From: CAISTG01 sp964455185
Lineage (GTDB): Bacteria; Patescibacteriota; Patescibacteriia; 2-01-FULL-39-33
DNA: 51,789 nt
Direction of reading: 5' to 3'
Assembly: GCA_964455185.1 (NCBI GenBank)
Contig: CAYVUR010000004.1
Coordinates: forward strand, 1 to 51,789
Shown here: positions 16,171-25,568 of the stretch, piece after piece
How positions within the stretch are numbered: the stretch's first letter is position 1
Layout: each line of letters begins with the position of its first letter
Made by a program: the position numbers and the translations under genes
Notes under the pieces: generated by a model
Told to the model about the DNA's origin: nothing
Databases searched by the model: none
Seen by the model: the letters and a program-made list of their open reading frames with translations, nothing else

Positions 16171-17862
16171 ATGTCAACAATTTATCGTAAATATCGTCCT
16201 CAAACTTTTGACCAAATGATTGGTCAAAATCATATTAAAATCACTTTACAGCATGAATTAGAAAGTAATGAAATTGGCCATGCTTATTTGTTTTGTGGGC
16301 CACGAGGATTAGGAAAAACTACCAGTGCCAGATTATTTGCTAAAGCAGTTAATTGTAAACAACGTAAAACAGGAGAAAGCGAGCCGTGTAATAAATGCAA
16401 TTCTTGTTTAGATATTATTGCTGGACGTTCGGTTAATGTAATAGAAATTGACGCGGCTAGTAATACAGGAGTTGACAATGTTAGAGAAAATATTATTGAA
16501 AATTCTCGTTTTTCTCCAGTCGGTGATAAATATAAAGTTTTTATTATCGATGAAGCACACATGCTTTCAACCTCAGCTTTTAATGCTTTACTTAAAATCA
16601 TGGAAGAACCTCCAGCGCATGTTATTTTTATTTTATGTACAACAGAAATTCATAAATTACCTTTAACAGTAGTTTCTCGTTGTCAAAGATTTGATTTTAA
16701 AAAGGTTTCTGCTAAAGAGTTAGCATCATTATTAGAGAAAATTATTAGGAATGAAGGAAAAAAAATTGATTATGAAGTAATTGAAAGGATAGTTGCTCAT
16801 TCAGAAGGGTGTGTACGCGATGCTCAAAGTTTGCTTAGTAAGATATTATCTTTAGGTGATAATATTACTTTGGATCAAGCAGAAATAATTTTACCTCGCA
16901 GTGATTTTGATAGTGTTTATAAATTAGTTTCTTATTTAGCAGAAAAAAATCATGTAGCTGCGATAGAATTAATTAATAAGTTAATAGAAGAAGGAGTTGA
17001 TCCAGTCGTTTTTACTGAAAATTTGTTAGAATTTTTGCGTCAATTATTATTAATTAAAGTTGATGGGAGATTGGAGGTTTTTGGTGTCGGTTTATCTGAA
17101 GATTTAACGAAACAAACAATTGAATTATCTAATAAATTCAATTATGGGGAATTAATTGATATGATTGATGTTTTTTTTGATAAACCTAAAGAAATTAAAC
17201 AATCTCCTATACCTCATTTTCCTTTAGAAATTGCTGTTGTAAGAATTATTGAAAAGGTTGCTTGTTCTAAACCGGATAGTATTGTTTTTAATCAAATTAA
17301 TAAAATTACAAGTCAAATTAATGACAAGAATAATCAAGATTTATCATTATTAAATACGAAATCTACTGATGATGAAAAACTTTTTTATTCATCAAAATCA
17401 ATAAAAGAAGAAATTGAAAAAGAAGATAATAAACAGCTTGATTATAATAAAGATGACAATAAATCATTTTCTTTAAATCTTGATGAAATTATTAGTAAAT
17501 GGGAAGAAATAATTAAGAAAATAAAAGAAAAAAATTTTTCTATAGCGTTGCTTTTACGAATCAGCCAACCGATTAAATGTGAAAATTCTGTTTTAGAAAT
17601 AGCAGTAAGTAGCAAATTTTATAAAGATCGTTTAGAAGCTAGTAATCATAAACAACTTATTGAAAATGTTTTAGAACAAATTATGAATTGTAAAGTTTTA
17701 ATAAAAGGAGTTGTTAGTCAGGTAATTAATCCAATAACTGTTGATATAGAATTTGACAAAGAAAAAAATAATGAATCTTTAGAAATTTTAGAACAAAAAA
17801 ATAGTGCCAAAAATTCCTCAATAAAATTAGATGTTACTGAAGAAGTATTAAGTATGTTTTAA
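16171..17862 (+). CDS. dnaX: DNA polymerase III subunit gamma/tau
   Basis: Clamp-loader ATPase that opens the beta clamp at the replication fork. The start at 16171 is chosen because the family begins 'MSTIYRKYRPQTFD', and because the promoter lies too close to the upstream ATG. Walker A GPRGLGKT is at residues 43-50, the zinc module cysteines are 62, 73, 76 and 79, and DEAH is at 127-130. The sensor-1 region 'ILCTTEIHKLP' follows. After the AAA+ core and collar comes a short, charged C-terminal region (563 aa in total) shorter than full tau. I saw no obvious slippery frameshift site. Confidence 0.93.
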   Translation: MSTIYRKYRPQTFDQMIGQNHIKITLQHELESNEIGHAYLFCGPRGLGKTTSARLFAKAVNCKQRKTGESEPCNKCNSCLDIIAGRSVNVIEIDAASNTGVDNVRENIIENSRFSPVGDKYKVFIIDEAHMLSTSAFNALLKIMEEPPAHVIFILCTTEIHKLPLTVVSRCQRFDFKKVSAKELASLLEKIIRNEGKKIDYEVIERIVAHSEGCVRDAQSLLSKILSLGDNITLDQAEIILPRSDFDSVYKLVSYLAEKNHVAAIELINKLIEEGVDPVVFTENLLEFLRQLLLIKVDGRLEVFGVGLSEDLTKQTIELSNKFNYGELIDMIDVFFDKPKEIKQSPIPHFPLEIAVVRIIEKVACSKPDSIVFNQINKITSQINDKNNQDLSLLNTKSTDDEKLFYSSKSIKEEIEKEDNKQLDYNKDDNKSFSLNLDEIISKWEEIIKKIKEKNFSIALLLRISQPIKCENSVLEIAVSSKFYKDRLEASNHKQLIENVLEQIMNCKVLIKGVVSQVINPITVDIEFDKEKNNESLEILEQKNSAKNSSIKLDVTEEVLSMF

Positions 17863-17876
17863 AATAAAATAATAAT

Positions 17877-19280
17877 ATGAAACGTTCAGAAATAGCAATT
17901 TCTGCTAGTTTAGTACCGATTGATTATTTAATGGTTGTACTTGCTGGAATAACTTCTTATTATATTCGTTTTTGGGAGCCGATCGCGGATATTAGACCGG
18001 TAATTTTTAATTTAACTTTTAAAAATTTTTTGAGTTGGTTGTTATTAATTGCTTTAATTTGGTTAATTAGTTTTATGGTTGCTGGCTTATATTCAATGAA
18101 AGGTAATTCTCGTGCTATTGATGAAGTTTCTAAAATTATATTGGCTTGTTCTACAGCTGTTATGGTTTTAATGTTTATTTTCTTTTTTAGTCGTAATTTA
18201 TTTGAATCTCGTTTTATTATTTTAATTGGTTGGTTTTTTTCAATTATTTTTGTGATATTAGGTCGTGGTATTATTCGTTTTATCCAACGTCGTTTATATC
18301 GTTTTGGTGTAGGAATTCATCGCGTAGTAATTATTGGTGAAGGAATGGTAGCTGAAAGAGTGATAGGAGAATTAGCTTATGATATTCGTGCTGGATTTAA
18401 GGTTGTAGGGCAATTTTCTAATTTTAATGAAAATAATGAAAAACGTTTACAAGAAATGAAACTTCAAGATAAATTTGATGAAATTTTAGTAGCTACTTCT
18501 AATTTATCTACTTCTACTTTAGATAAACTTAATGATTTTTCTTATGTTAATCATATTGATTTAAAATATGTTGCTGATATTTTTGATTTTCCTATTACTA
18601 ATTTTGAAATAGTAAACATTGCAGGTTTGCCAATAATAGAATTGAAAAAAACTAGATTAGAAGGTTGGGGAAGAATTGCTAAAAGAACCTTTGATATTAT
18701 TGTTTCTGCTTTGATTATTTTAGCGGTTATGCCAATATTATTAATTGTAGCTATTGCTATTAAACTTGACTCTCCTGGACCAATATTTTTTTCTTATAAA
18801 CGTATTGGTGCTAATGGCAAACCTTTCACTTATTTTAAGTTTAGATCAATGTATAAAGATGCTCATAAATTAAGATTTGATCCAGAATTTTTAAAAAAAC
18901 ATCAAAATTTACGCGAAGGATCACCAGTAATGAAATTTGCTGAAGATCCGCGTATTACTAGAGTAGGAAAATTTATTAGGCGTTTTTCAATAGATGAATT
19001 ACCAGAATTATTTAATGTTTTTATTGGTAAAATGTCATTAGTTGGTCCAAGACCTCATGAAATAGAAGAAGTAGCTAAGTATGAAAATTATCACAAACGA
19101 GTACTTTCTATTAAGCCAGGTATGACGGGTATGGCTCAAGTTTCTGGGCGCAGTGATTTAAGTTTTGATGAAGAAGTGCGTTTAGATGTTTGGTATATGG
19201 AAAATTGGTCAATGAAATTAGATTTAATGATACTTTTTAAAACTCCTTGGGCTGTATTAAAGAAAAGGAAAGCAGAATAA
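17877..19280 (+). CDS. Polyprenyl-phosphate sugar phosphotransferase
   Basis: Initiating glycosyltransferase that moves a sugar-1-phosphate onto undecaprenyl phosphate (WbaP/WcaJ type), 467 aa. About four membrane helices (residues 10-115) precede a Rossmann-like middle domain with 'VVIIGEG', another membrane re-entrant helix (about 270-295), and the catalytic C-terminal domain with 'FKFRSMYKDA', 'DELPELFNVFIGKMSLVGPRP' split around residue 380, and 'KPGMTGMAQVSGR'. It would begin synthesis of an exopolysaccharide or surface glycan, perhaps extended by the glycosyltransferases at 3288 and 4436. The sugar is unknown. It lies 14 bp after dnaX. Confidence 0.88.
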   Translation: MKRSEIAISASLVPIDYLMVVLAGITSYYIRFWEPIADIRPVIFNLTFKNFLSWLLLIALIWLISFMVAGLYSMKGNSRAIDEVSKIILACSTAVMVLMFIFFFSRNLFESRFIILIGWFFSIIFVILGRGIIRFIQRRLYRFGVGIHRVVIIGEGMVAERVIGELAYDIRAGFKVVGQFSNFNENNEKRLQEMKLQDKFDEILVATSNLSTSTLDKLNDFSYVNHIDLKYVADIFDFPITNFEIVNIAGLPIIELKKTRLEGWGRIAKRTFDIIVSALIILAVMPILLIVAIAIKLDSPGPIFFSYKRIGANGKPFTYFKFRSMYKDAHKLRFDPEFLKKHQNLREGSPVMKFAEDPRITRVGKFIRRFSIDELPELFNVFIGKMSLVGPRPHEIEEVAKYENYHKRVLSIKPGMTGMAQVSGRSDLSFDEEVRLDVWYMENWSMKLDLMILFKTPWAVLKKRKAE

Positions 19281-19283
19281 TTT

Positions 19284-21338
19284 ATGATTGATAAAAATTA
19301 TTTATTAAAGTCTGATATTAATCAGTGTAATTTAAAAGTTAATTATAATGAAGAACTTAATCCAGGGCAATATAAAGTAGTAACTCAGAGTAATGGTCCT
19401 AGTTTAGTATTAGCTGGAGCTGGTAGTGGTAAAACGCGAACTTTAGTGTATCGCGTTATTTATTTATTAGAACAAGGAGTAAAACCAGAAAATATTTTAT
19501 TAGTTACTTTTACCAATAAAGCAGCTAGAGAAATGCTTGAGCGCATTGAATTAATATTAGGTGATAAAGCTAAAGGTTTATGGGGTGGAACTTTTCATCA
19601 TATTGGAAATCGTTTATTGAGAATCTATGGATCCTCAATAGGGATTAATAATAATTTTACTATTCTTGATGAAACAGATTCTTTAGCTTTAATGAAATCA
19701 TGTTTATCTGAAATAAATGTTTCTCAAGATAAATTTTTTCCTAAAGTTCAAGTTATTAAATCAATAGTGTCGCTTTCAGTTAATTTGTGTCAATCACTTA
19801 AAGAAGTTTTTTATGAGCGCTATTTTTATCTTAAATCAGAATATTTACCTTATATAGAAATTGCAACAAAAATTTATCATCAACGAAAAAATAAAATTAA
19901 TGCTTTAGATTTTGATGATTTGTTATGGCAATGGAACCGTTTACTTTTAGAATCGGAAGAGGTTAAACATAAATTAATTCAGAAATTTAAATATATTTTA
20001 GTTGATGAATATCAAGATACTAACTATTTACAAAATAGTATTATTTTTCAATTAGCTTATCCCCAAGGCAATATTTTAGTAGTTGGAGATGACGCACAAA
20101 GTATTTATAGTTTTCGTGGCGCTGATGTTAAAAATATTCTGCAATTTCCTAAAAATTTTAAAGATTCTAAAATTTTTAAATTAGATATTAATTATAGAAG
20201 TTCTCAAGAAATTTTAGCTTTAGCTAATTATTCAATTAATAAAAATAATAATAAATTTGAAAAAAAATTAGTATCAACTAAAAAATCAGGTAAATTACCT
20301 GTCATAGCGGCTTTAATTGATAATTATCAACAAGCAGAATTCATTTGTCAGAAGATTTTAGAATTACAAAAAAAAGAAAATATTAAATTAAATGAAATTG
20401 CTGTTTTGTTTCGTTCCCATTTTTTGTCTTTAGAAATTGAAATGCAATTTAATAAATTTAACATTCCTTATCAGATGCGTGGTGGATTAAAATTTTTTGA
20501 GCAAGCACACCTTAAAGATATTTCTGCCTTTTTAAGAATATTAGTAAACTACAAAGATGAAGTGGCGTGGTTGAGGTTGTTAACTATGCAAGAAGGAATT
20601 GGTGAAACAATCGCAGAAAAAATTTGGCAGCAAATTTATCAAACTAATTCTTTAGATGAAGTTTTAAATTCTAATTTTAATTTATCAACAAAAGCAATAA
20701 TTGGTTGGAATAATTTAGTAAAAATTTTTAAAAAAATAAAAGAGATAGATAATAATAATTTATCAAATATAGTTAGAACAATAATAAATAGTGATTATGG
20801 TGAATATTTAAAATCTAATTATGATAATTATCAAGATCGCATTGATGATCTTAATCAATTAATTTCTTTTATTGCCTCTTATGAAAATTTAGATAAATTT
20901 TTATCAGATATTGCTTTAGCAGAAAATTTCAAAGGTGATTCAGAAATAATAACAGAAAAAGAAAGGGAGGCAGTAATATTATCTACTATTCATCAAGCTA
21001 AAGGATTAGAATGGAAAATTGTTTTTGTAGTTGGTTTAACTGATGGTCAATTTCCTCATATTAAAATTTATGACCATCCTGAAATGTTAGAAGAAGAAAG
21101 AAGATTATTTTATGTTGCTGTTACCAGAGCTAAAGACCAATTATATTTAACTTATCCTATGTTTGGTAAAGATAACATTTTAAAAGTATCGCCATTTATA
21201 AAAGAATTACCTAGTCATCTCTATGAATATTATAATATGGAAGATAAAATTATTGATAATGAAGAAATTATTTATATTGATGAAAATCAAGAATTTAAAA
21301 AGAAGCGAAAAATTTTAAATTTTGACCCAAATTTTTAA
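19284..21338 (+). CDS. UvrD/PcrA-type superfamily 1 helicase
   Basis: ATP-dependent 3'-5' DNA helicase, 684 aa. Q-motif 'ELNPGQYKVV', Walker A AGAGSGKT (residues 44-51), motif Ia 'TFTNKAAREM', motif II 'VDEYQDTN', motif III 'VVGDDAQSIYSFRGA', motif IV 'LDINYRSS', motif V 'LSTIHQAKGLEW' and motif VI 'YVAVTRAKD' are all present. It could act in nucleotide excision repair with UvrB, in mismatch repair, or in clearing proteins from DNA. UvrD, PcrA and Rep are not separable here. The start is 3 bp after the sugar transferase stop. Confidence 0.92.
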   Translation: MIDKNYLLKSDINQCNLKVNYNEELNPGQYKVVTQSNGPSLVLAGAGSGKTRTLVYRVIYLLEQGVKPENILLVTFTNKAAREMLERIELILGDKAKGLWGGTFHHIGNRLLRIYGSSIGINNNFTILDETDSLALMKSCLSEINVSQDKFFPKVQVIKSIVSLSVNLCQSLKEVFYERYFYLKSEYLPYIEIATKIYHQRKNKINALDFDDLLWQWNRLLLESEEVKHKLIQKFKYILVDEYQDTNYLQNSIIFQLAYPQGNILVVGDDAQSIYSFRGADVKNILQFPKNFKDSKIFKLDINYRSSQEILALANYSINKNNNKFEKKLVSTKKSGKLPVIAALIDNYQQAEFICQKILELQKKENIKLNEIAVLFRSHFLSLEIEMQFNKFNIPYQMRGGLKFFEQAHLKDISAFLRILVNYKDEVAWLRLLTMQEGIGETIAEKIWQQIYQTNSLDEVLNSNFNLSTKAIIGWNNLVKIFKKIKEIDNNNLSNIVRTIINSDYGEYLKSNYDNYQDRIDDLNQLISFIASYENLDKFLSDIALAENFKGDSEIITEKEREAVILSTIHQAKGLEWKIVFVVGLTDGQFPHIKIYDHPEMLEEERRLFYVAVTRAKDQLYLTYPMFGKDNILKVSPFIKELPSHLYEYYNMEDKIIDNEEIIYIDENQEFKKKRKILNFDPNF

Positions 21339-21376
21339 GCATTGTCTCAAAGATTAGTTTATGTTAAATTAAATTT

Positions 21377-21928
21377 ATGATAAATATTATAATAACAACA
21401 TTTTATTTTCTATTACCAGCTTATTTAGCTAATATGGCACCGCCTATTTTTGCTAAAATTGATTGGTTAAAATTTTTTAATAAACCGGTTGATAATGGAT
21501 TAAAATTAGGTAATGATTATTTGTTTGGCTCTAATAAAACTTGGCGTGGATTATTGGTAGCAACAATAAGCGGCATAATTACTGCAGGGATTCAAGCATT
21601 ACTTTATAGAAATTTTTATTTTTTTAATAATATTTCTTTAATTAATTATCCAAGATATTGGCTAATTTTTGGTTTTTGTGCCGGTTGGGGAGCAATTTTA
21701 GGAGATTTAATTAAAAGTTTTTTTAAAAGACGTTTACGTATAAAATCTGGAAATTCTTGGCCAATTTTTGATCAATTAGATTTCATAATTGGTTTTTTTG
21801 TAGCAACTTATTGGATTGCTAATCCAAATTGGCAAATTATATTAGTAGCTATTTTAATTACTTTAATACTTCATCCACTTACTAATATAATTGCTTATTT
21901 TTTAAATTTAAAAAAAGTTTGGTGGTAA
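21377..21928 (+). CDS. CarS/DUF46-type CDP-lipid synthase
   Basis: An integral membrane protein of 183 aa with about five hydrophobic helices and the cytidylyltransferase-like signature of the CDP-archaeol synthase (CarS, DUF46) family: 'PVDNGLKL', 'GSNKTWRG' (residues 53-60), 'GAILGDLIKSFFKRR' and 'DQLDFIIG'. In archaea CarS activates unsaturated archaetidic acid with CTP; bacterial homologues of the family also exist. It could form CDP-diacylglycerol here. The substrate is inferred only. It sits between a helicase and rmuC in the same direction. Confidence 0.8.
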   Translation: MINIIITTFYFLLPAYLANMAPPIFAKIDWLKFFNKPVDNGLKLGNDYLFGSNKTWRGLLVATISGIITAGIQALLYRNFYFFNNISLINYPRYWLIFGFCAGWGAILGDLIKSFFKRRLRIKSGNSWPIFDQLDFIIGFFVATYWIANPNWQIILVAILITLILHPLTNIIAYFLNLKKVWW

Positions 21929-21932
21929 AAAT

Positions 21933-23015
21933 ATGGAAATAATTTTAATAATTTTAATAATCATTTTAATTGGTTTGTTGGTAGGTTTATTTTTCTTTTT
22001 TAATAAAAAGTTTTATGAACTTTCAGTAAATAAAAAAGATGATTCAACCTCATTATTGCTTTTTGAACGCATTAAAGAATTAAATCAGACTATGGATGCA
22101 AGCATTAGAGGACTTAATCAAACAGTGGATAATAAATTATCTCAATCTACTCAACAAATGCAGCAGCAATTTTCTCAGAGTATAAACATTGTTAGAGGTA
22201 TAACTGAAAAAATAGTTGAATTACAGGAGACTAATAAACAAGTCATGAGCTTCTCTGAACAATTAAAAAATTTAGAAAAAGTATTAACTAATCAAAAACA
22301 ACGCGGCAATTTAGGTGAAGCTGGTTTACAATTAGTTTTGGAAAATATTTTGCCGCCATCTGCTTTTAAGTTGCAATATAGTTTTGATGATGGCGATATT
22401 GTAGATGCAGCTATTTTTACTAAAGACGGAATTATTCCTGTTGATGCTAAATTTTCATTAGAAAATTATAATCGTGTTATTAATGAAGATGATCCGGAGC
22501 GGCGGGAACAATATGAAAAAGATTTTAAAAATGATTTAAAAAAACGTATTGATGAAACAAGTAAATATATTAAACCAAGTAAAGGAACTATGGATTTTGC
22601 TTTTATGTTTATTCCGGCAGAAGCAATTTATTATGATTTATTAGTTAATGAAGTGGGAGCGGTTAAAATTAATACTCGTAGTTTAATTGATTATGCTTTT
22701 AAAGAAAAGAGAGTAATTATTGTATCTCCCACAACCTTTGCCGCATATTTACAAACGGTTTTACAAGGATTAAGGGCTCTTAAAATTGAAGAAAAAACTA
22801 AAGATATTATTAAACGAGTTGAAGAATTAGGTAAACACATTGTAATTTACGATACTTATTTTAAGAAATTAGGTAACAATTTAGCAACAACAGTTAACGC
22901 TTATAATTTAGCTGATAAAGAATTAAAAAAGATTGATAAAGATATTGTTAAAATTACCGGAAAGGAAAGTGTAATTGAACCATTACAATTAGATAAACCT
23001 AAATTGGAAGATTAG
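21933..23015 (+). CDS. rmuC: DNA recombination protein RmuC
   Basis: RmuC-family protein, 360 aa: an N-terminal membrane helix (residues 2-26), a coiled-coil/polar region to about 125, and a restriction-endonuclease-like domain with 'QRGNLGEAGLQLVLENILP', 'VDAAIF' and 'IPVDAKFSLENY' (with the nuclease-like Asp and Lys), then 'PAEAIYYDLL' and 'VSPTTFAAYL'. In E. coli it limits inversions at short inverted repeats; its biochemical activity is poorly defined. Starts 4 bp after the CarS-like gene and ends at a strong terminator. Confidence 0.9.
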   Translation: MEIILIILIIILIGLLVGLFFFFNKKFYELSVNKKDDSTSLLLFERIKELNQTMDASIRGLNQTVDNKLSQSTQQMQQQFSQSINIVRGITEKIVELQETNKQVMSFSEQLKNLEKVLTNQKQRGNLGEAGLQLVLENILPPSAFKLQYSFDDGDIVDAAIFTKDGIIPVDAKFSLENYNRVINEDDPERREQYEKDFKNDLKKRIDETSKYIKPSKGTMDFAFMFIPAEAIYYDLLVNEVGAVKINTRSLIDYAFKEKRVIIVSPTTFAAYLQTVLQGLRALKIEEKTKDIIKRVEELGKHIVIYDTYFKKLGNNLATTVNAYNLADKELKKIDKDIVKITGKESVIEPLQLDKPKLED

Positions 23016-23031
23016 AAATATTAATCAAATT

Positions 23032-23060
23032 AAAAAACCAAATTAATAATTTGGTTTTTT
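23032..23060 (+). terminator. Rho-independent terminator
   Basis: A perfect 13-bp stem (23032-23044 with 23048-23060), running from an A tract through ACC/GGT to a T tract. It ends the rmuC transcript and isolates the hydrogenase unit. Confidence 0.8.
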
Positions 23061-23076
23061 AATTTATTTTAATTTA

Positions 23077-23085
23077 TGTTATAAT
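23077..23085 (+). promoter_or_regulatory. Extended -10 promoter of the hydrogenase unit
   Basis: TGT-TATAAT (23077-23085) ends six bases before the ATG at 23092, so the message would be leaderless. No convincing -35 and no operator-like repeat is visible. It is the only strong promoter I see before the terminator at 33050. Confidence 0.6.
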
Positions 23086-23091
23086 TAATTC

Positions 23092-24090
23092 ATGAATTTG
23101 GTAGGTGATAAAGCTAAATTAAAATTATTTATAAAAAATTTAGCTATTAATTTTAAATTAATTGCTCCTGTTTCTCGGGACGGAATTTTAACTATTAGTC
23201 AAATTAATGTTAATGATTTTGAAGAAATAGATTGGAGTGGAGTTTTACCAGAAAAATCTTGGAAATCTTATATTTTACCAGCAACTGAAAAAATTATTGA
23301 ACATTCAGAAGAAAAAATAAAAGAATTTTTAACTAATAAAATAGAAAAAAGAGCTTTAATTGCTATGAATGTTATAGATTTAAAAGCTCTATCTTTATTT
23401 GATTTAGTTTTTAGTAATGATATTTATTATCAAAATAATCGTCGTCAATTATTAATAATTGGTTATGGTGCTAATTGGCCTAATGAATATAAAAAATTAA
23501 AACCTTTTAGTTATAATTATGAAGAAGATATATTAGAGCATGTTCCTTTTGACGTTTTTATTGCTCAAATTCGAGGTGGTATTTATAAATTTTATTCTGG
23601 ATCAAAAAAAGGACAAGTAATTTTAGAATCTTCAATTATTAAAAATTTTGATCATGTGGAATTTGCTGGTCCTATTCCTGAAGAAGGTCCTGATAAAAGA
23701 ATGATGCTTTTAATGGAAAAAGTTGAAAAAAGTGCAGGTAAAAATTTTTGGAAAGAATTAGGTAAAAAGTGTATTGCTTGCGGCAAATGTTCTATCGCTT
23801 GTCCTACTTGCTATTGTTTTGATTTGATAGATAAATCGGATCCTAATTGTCAAAGTCGTGAAAGACGTTGGAGTAATTGTTTTTATAATGATTTTTCTAA
23901 AGTTGCCGGGGGTCATAAAGAATTAGATACAGTTGGTAAAAAAATATTTTTTTGGTATGTGCATAAATTTGTTCGCGTACCATTTAGTTATAAAATACCT
24001 GGTTGTGTATCTTGTGGCCGTTGTACTAAAGTTTGCCCAGTAGGTATTGATATTGCTAAAAACATCGCTACAATAATGAAATTTAAATAA
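23092..24090 (+). CDS. hyhB: Group 3b-type [NiFe]-hydrogenase beta subunit
   Basis: Iron-sulfur electron-transfer subunit of soluble NAD(P)-linked (sulfhydrogenase-type) hydrogenase, related to anaerobic sulfite reductase subunit A; 332 aa. Two ferredoxin-like clusters are evident: Cys227/230/233/237 and Cys305/308/311/315, with extra cysteines at 240, 242, 253 and 263. The N-terminal domain matches the family ('VPFDVFIAQIRGG' around 151-163). It shuttles electrons between the flavin subunit and the hydrogenase module. The next gene overlaps by 1 bp. Gene order beta-gamma matches Thermococcales hydrogenase operons. Confidence 0.88.
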   Translation: MNLVGDKAKLKLFIKNLAINFKLIAPVSRDGILTISQINVNDFEEIDWSGVLPEKSWKSYILPATEKIIEHSEEKIKEFLTNKIEKRALIAMNVIDLKALSLFDLVFSNDIYYQNNRRQLLIIGYGANWPNEYKKLKPFSYNYEEDILEHVPFDVFIAQIRGGIYKFYSGSKKGQVILESSIIKNFDHVEFAGPIPEEGPDKRMMLLMEKVEKSAGKNFWKELGKKCIACGKCSIACPTCYCFDLIDKSDPNCQSRERRWSNCFYNDFSKVAGGHKELDTVGKKIFFWYVHKFVRVPFSYKIPGCVSCGRCTKVCPVGIDIAKNIATIMKFK

Positions 24091-24911
24091 TGAATAATAT
24101 CTATTTACCAAAACCAGTAAAAGTTATTGCTGTCAGTCATGAATCGATTGATACTACTTTATTGCGTTTAAAATTTATTGATAAATCAATACAAAAGAAT
24201 TTTGCTTATCTGCCGGGACAATTTATGCAAATAGGTTTTCCTCATTGGGGTGAATGTCCAATTAGTATTTGTTCTTCACCTTCAGTAGCCAGTAAATATT
24301 TTGAATTAGCTATTCGTGATGTTGGGCAATTAACCCATAAATTAAATCAAATGAAACTTGGTGATATAGCTTATGTCCGTGGTCCTTTTGGTAATGGTTT
24401 TAATGTTGATAAATTTATTAATAAAAAATTAGTATTAATTGGTGGTGGTTGTGGTTTTGTGCCTTTGCGTCCTTTAATTGATGATATAATTTCTGGCCGT
24501 ATTAATACAGAAAAACTTCAAATCTTTTATGGCTGTTTAAATGAAGATACTTTATTATTTAAAAAACAATATCCTGATTGGAATCGGGGAGGAGAACTAG
24601 GAATTATTTTAGAAAAACCTAATAAAAATTGGGCTGGAGAAAGGGGTTTGATTACTGATTTATTAAAAAAAAGAAAAATTGATTCTGATTCAATAGCGGT
24701 TTTAGTTGGTCCACCAATTATGTATCGTTTCGTAATTAAAGAATTATTAGCTAGACAAATTAAACCACAAAATATTTGGTTATCATTAGAACGTAAAATG
24801 TATTGTGGAGTAGGAGTGTGCCAACATTGTGCTATTGGGCCGTATTATGTTTGTAAAGATGGGCCAGTTTTTTCTTGGGATCAATTAAAAAGTATTCCTA
24901 ATGCTATATGA
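24090..24911 (+). CDS. hyhG: Group 3b-type [NiFe]-hydrogenase gamma (flavin) subunit
   Basis: FAD- and NAD(P)H-binding subunit of 273 aa. It has an FNR-like FAD domain ('YLPGQFMQIGFP' and the 'CPISICSSP' block near residue 50), an NAD(P)-binding domain ('LVLIGGGCGFVPLRPLI', around 115-131) and a C-terminal [2Fe-2S] motif with Cys239/244/247/255. It is the site where NAD(P)H is oxidised or formed. It overlaps the beta gene by 1 bp and the following methyltransferase by 4 bp (ATGA). Confidence 0.9.
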   Translation: MNNIYLPKPVKVIAVSHESIDTTLLRLKFIDKSIQKNFAYLPGQFMQIGFPHWGECPISICSSPSVASKYFELAIRDVGQLTHKLNQMKLGDIAYVRGPFGNGFNVDKFINKKLVLIGGGCGFVPLRPLIDDIISGRINTEKLQIFYGCLNEDTLLFKKQYPDWNRGGELGIILEKPNKNWAGERGLITDLLKKRKIDSDSIAVLVGPPIMYRFVIKELLARQIKPQNIWLSLERKMYCGVGVCQHCAIGPYYVCKDGPVFSWDQLKSIPNAI

Positions 24912-25420
24912 TTAGTTACCTTTTATTTTTATTGTTTTTTCTAATAATATTTACTGCTTTTTGGGGTGCTATTAGTGCCGCTCCTTATATTCCGACTAGA
25001 AAAAAAGATGTTGAAAGAATGATTTCTTTAGCTGAAGTAAAAGCTTCTGATAAAGTTTATGATTTAGGTTGTGGTGATGGGCGTTTAATTTTTGCTGCTG
25101 CTAAAATTGGAGCTCAGGCAATTGGAATTGAAATATTTTTTTTACCTTATCTTTATGCTAGATTAAAAAGTTATTTTAATCCTAGAACAGAAATTTTGTT
25201 CGGTGATATGTTTAATTTTGATATTTCTAATGCTGATGTTGTTTTTATTTTTTTAATGAATAAAAGCTATCAAAAACTTGCTAAAAAATTAAAACAAGAA
25301 TTAAAACCTGGTAGTCGAATTGTTTCAAGTTGTTGGCCAATTAAGGGTTGGGAAGATAAATTAAAAAAAGTTGATAAACCGGATAATAAAACTTTACCTT
25401 TATATTTATACATAATTTAA
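24908..25420 (+). CDS. Membrane-anchored SAM-dependent methyltransferase (paralogue 1)
   Basis: Class I methyltransferase, 170 aa, with one N-terminal membrane helix (residues 3-25), an 'APYIPT' motif at 25-30 and the SAM-binding 'DLGCGDGRL' at 52-60, followed by an acidic motif II ('GIEIFF'). The layout (single membrane helix, APYxPT, GCGDGR) resembles the FAM173/ATP-synthase-c lysine methyltransferase group; that relationship is inferred. The target is unknown. It is translationally coupled to the hydrogenase gamma subunit, and a second copy of the same architecture follows the large subunit at 28936, so a role tied to the hydrogenase or membrane is plausible. Confidence 0.75.
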   Translation: MISYLLFLLFFLIIFTAFWGAISAAPYIPTRKKDVERMISLAEVKASDKVYDLGCGDGRLIFAAAKIGAQAIGIEIFFLPYLYARLKSYFNPRTEILFGDMFNFDISNADVVFIFLMNKSYQKLAKKLKQELKPGSRIVSSCWPIKGWEDKLKKVDKPDNKTLPLYLYII

Positions 25421-25424
25421 CAAT

Positions 25425-25568
25425 ATGATTTTAGGAACTACTTTAATCGTTATTGGCGTGATTTTTTTACTAAAAAATTTAGGAGTTTTGGGTGCAATAA
25501 ACTGGGATATAATTTGGCCAATAGCACTGATTGCTTTTGGTTCTTTAATGGTATTGAGAAAAAAATAA
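25425..25568 (+). CDS. Small two-helix membrane protein, 47 aa
   Basis: An ATG four bases after the methyltransferase stop opens a 47-codon frame ending with TAA directly against the next ATG (25569). The product has two hydrophobic segments (about residues 3-17 and 29-43) linked by 'LGVLGAINWD' and a basic tail, resembling the small LiaF/DUF5668-type transmembrane module ('NWDIIWPIALI'). The tight packing on both sides argues that it is real. A membrane-anchor or partner role for the hydrogenase or methyltransferase is speculative. Confidence 0.65.
   Translation: MILGTTLIVIGVIFLLKNLGVLGAINWDIIWPIALIAFGSLMVLRKK

Noticed and set aside
23092..24911. Anaerobic sulfite reductase (AsrA/AsrB) in place of hydrogenase beta/gamma subunits
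   Set aside because: The proteins are homologous to AsrA/AsrB, but no sirohaem AsrC gene follows, and [NiFe] small and large subunits lie in the same unit.
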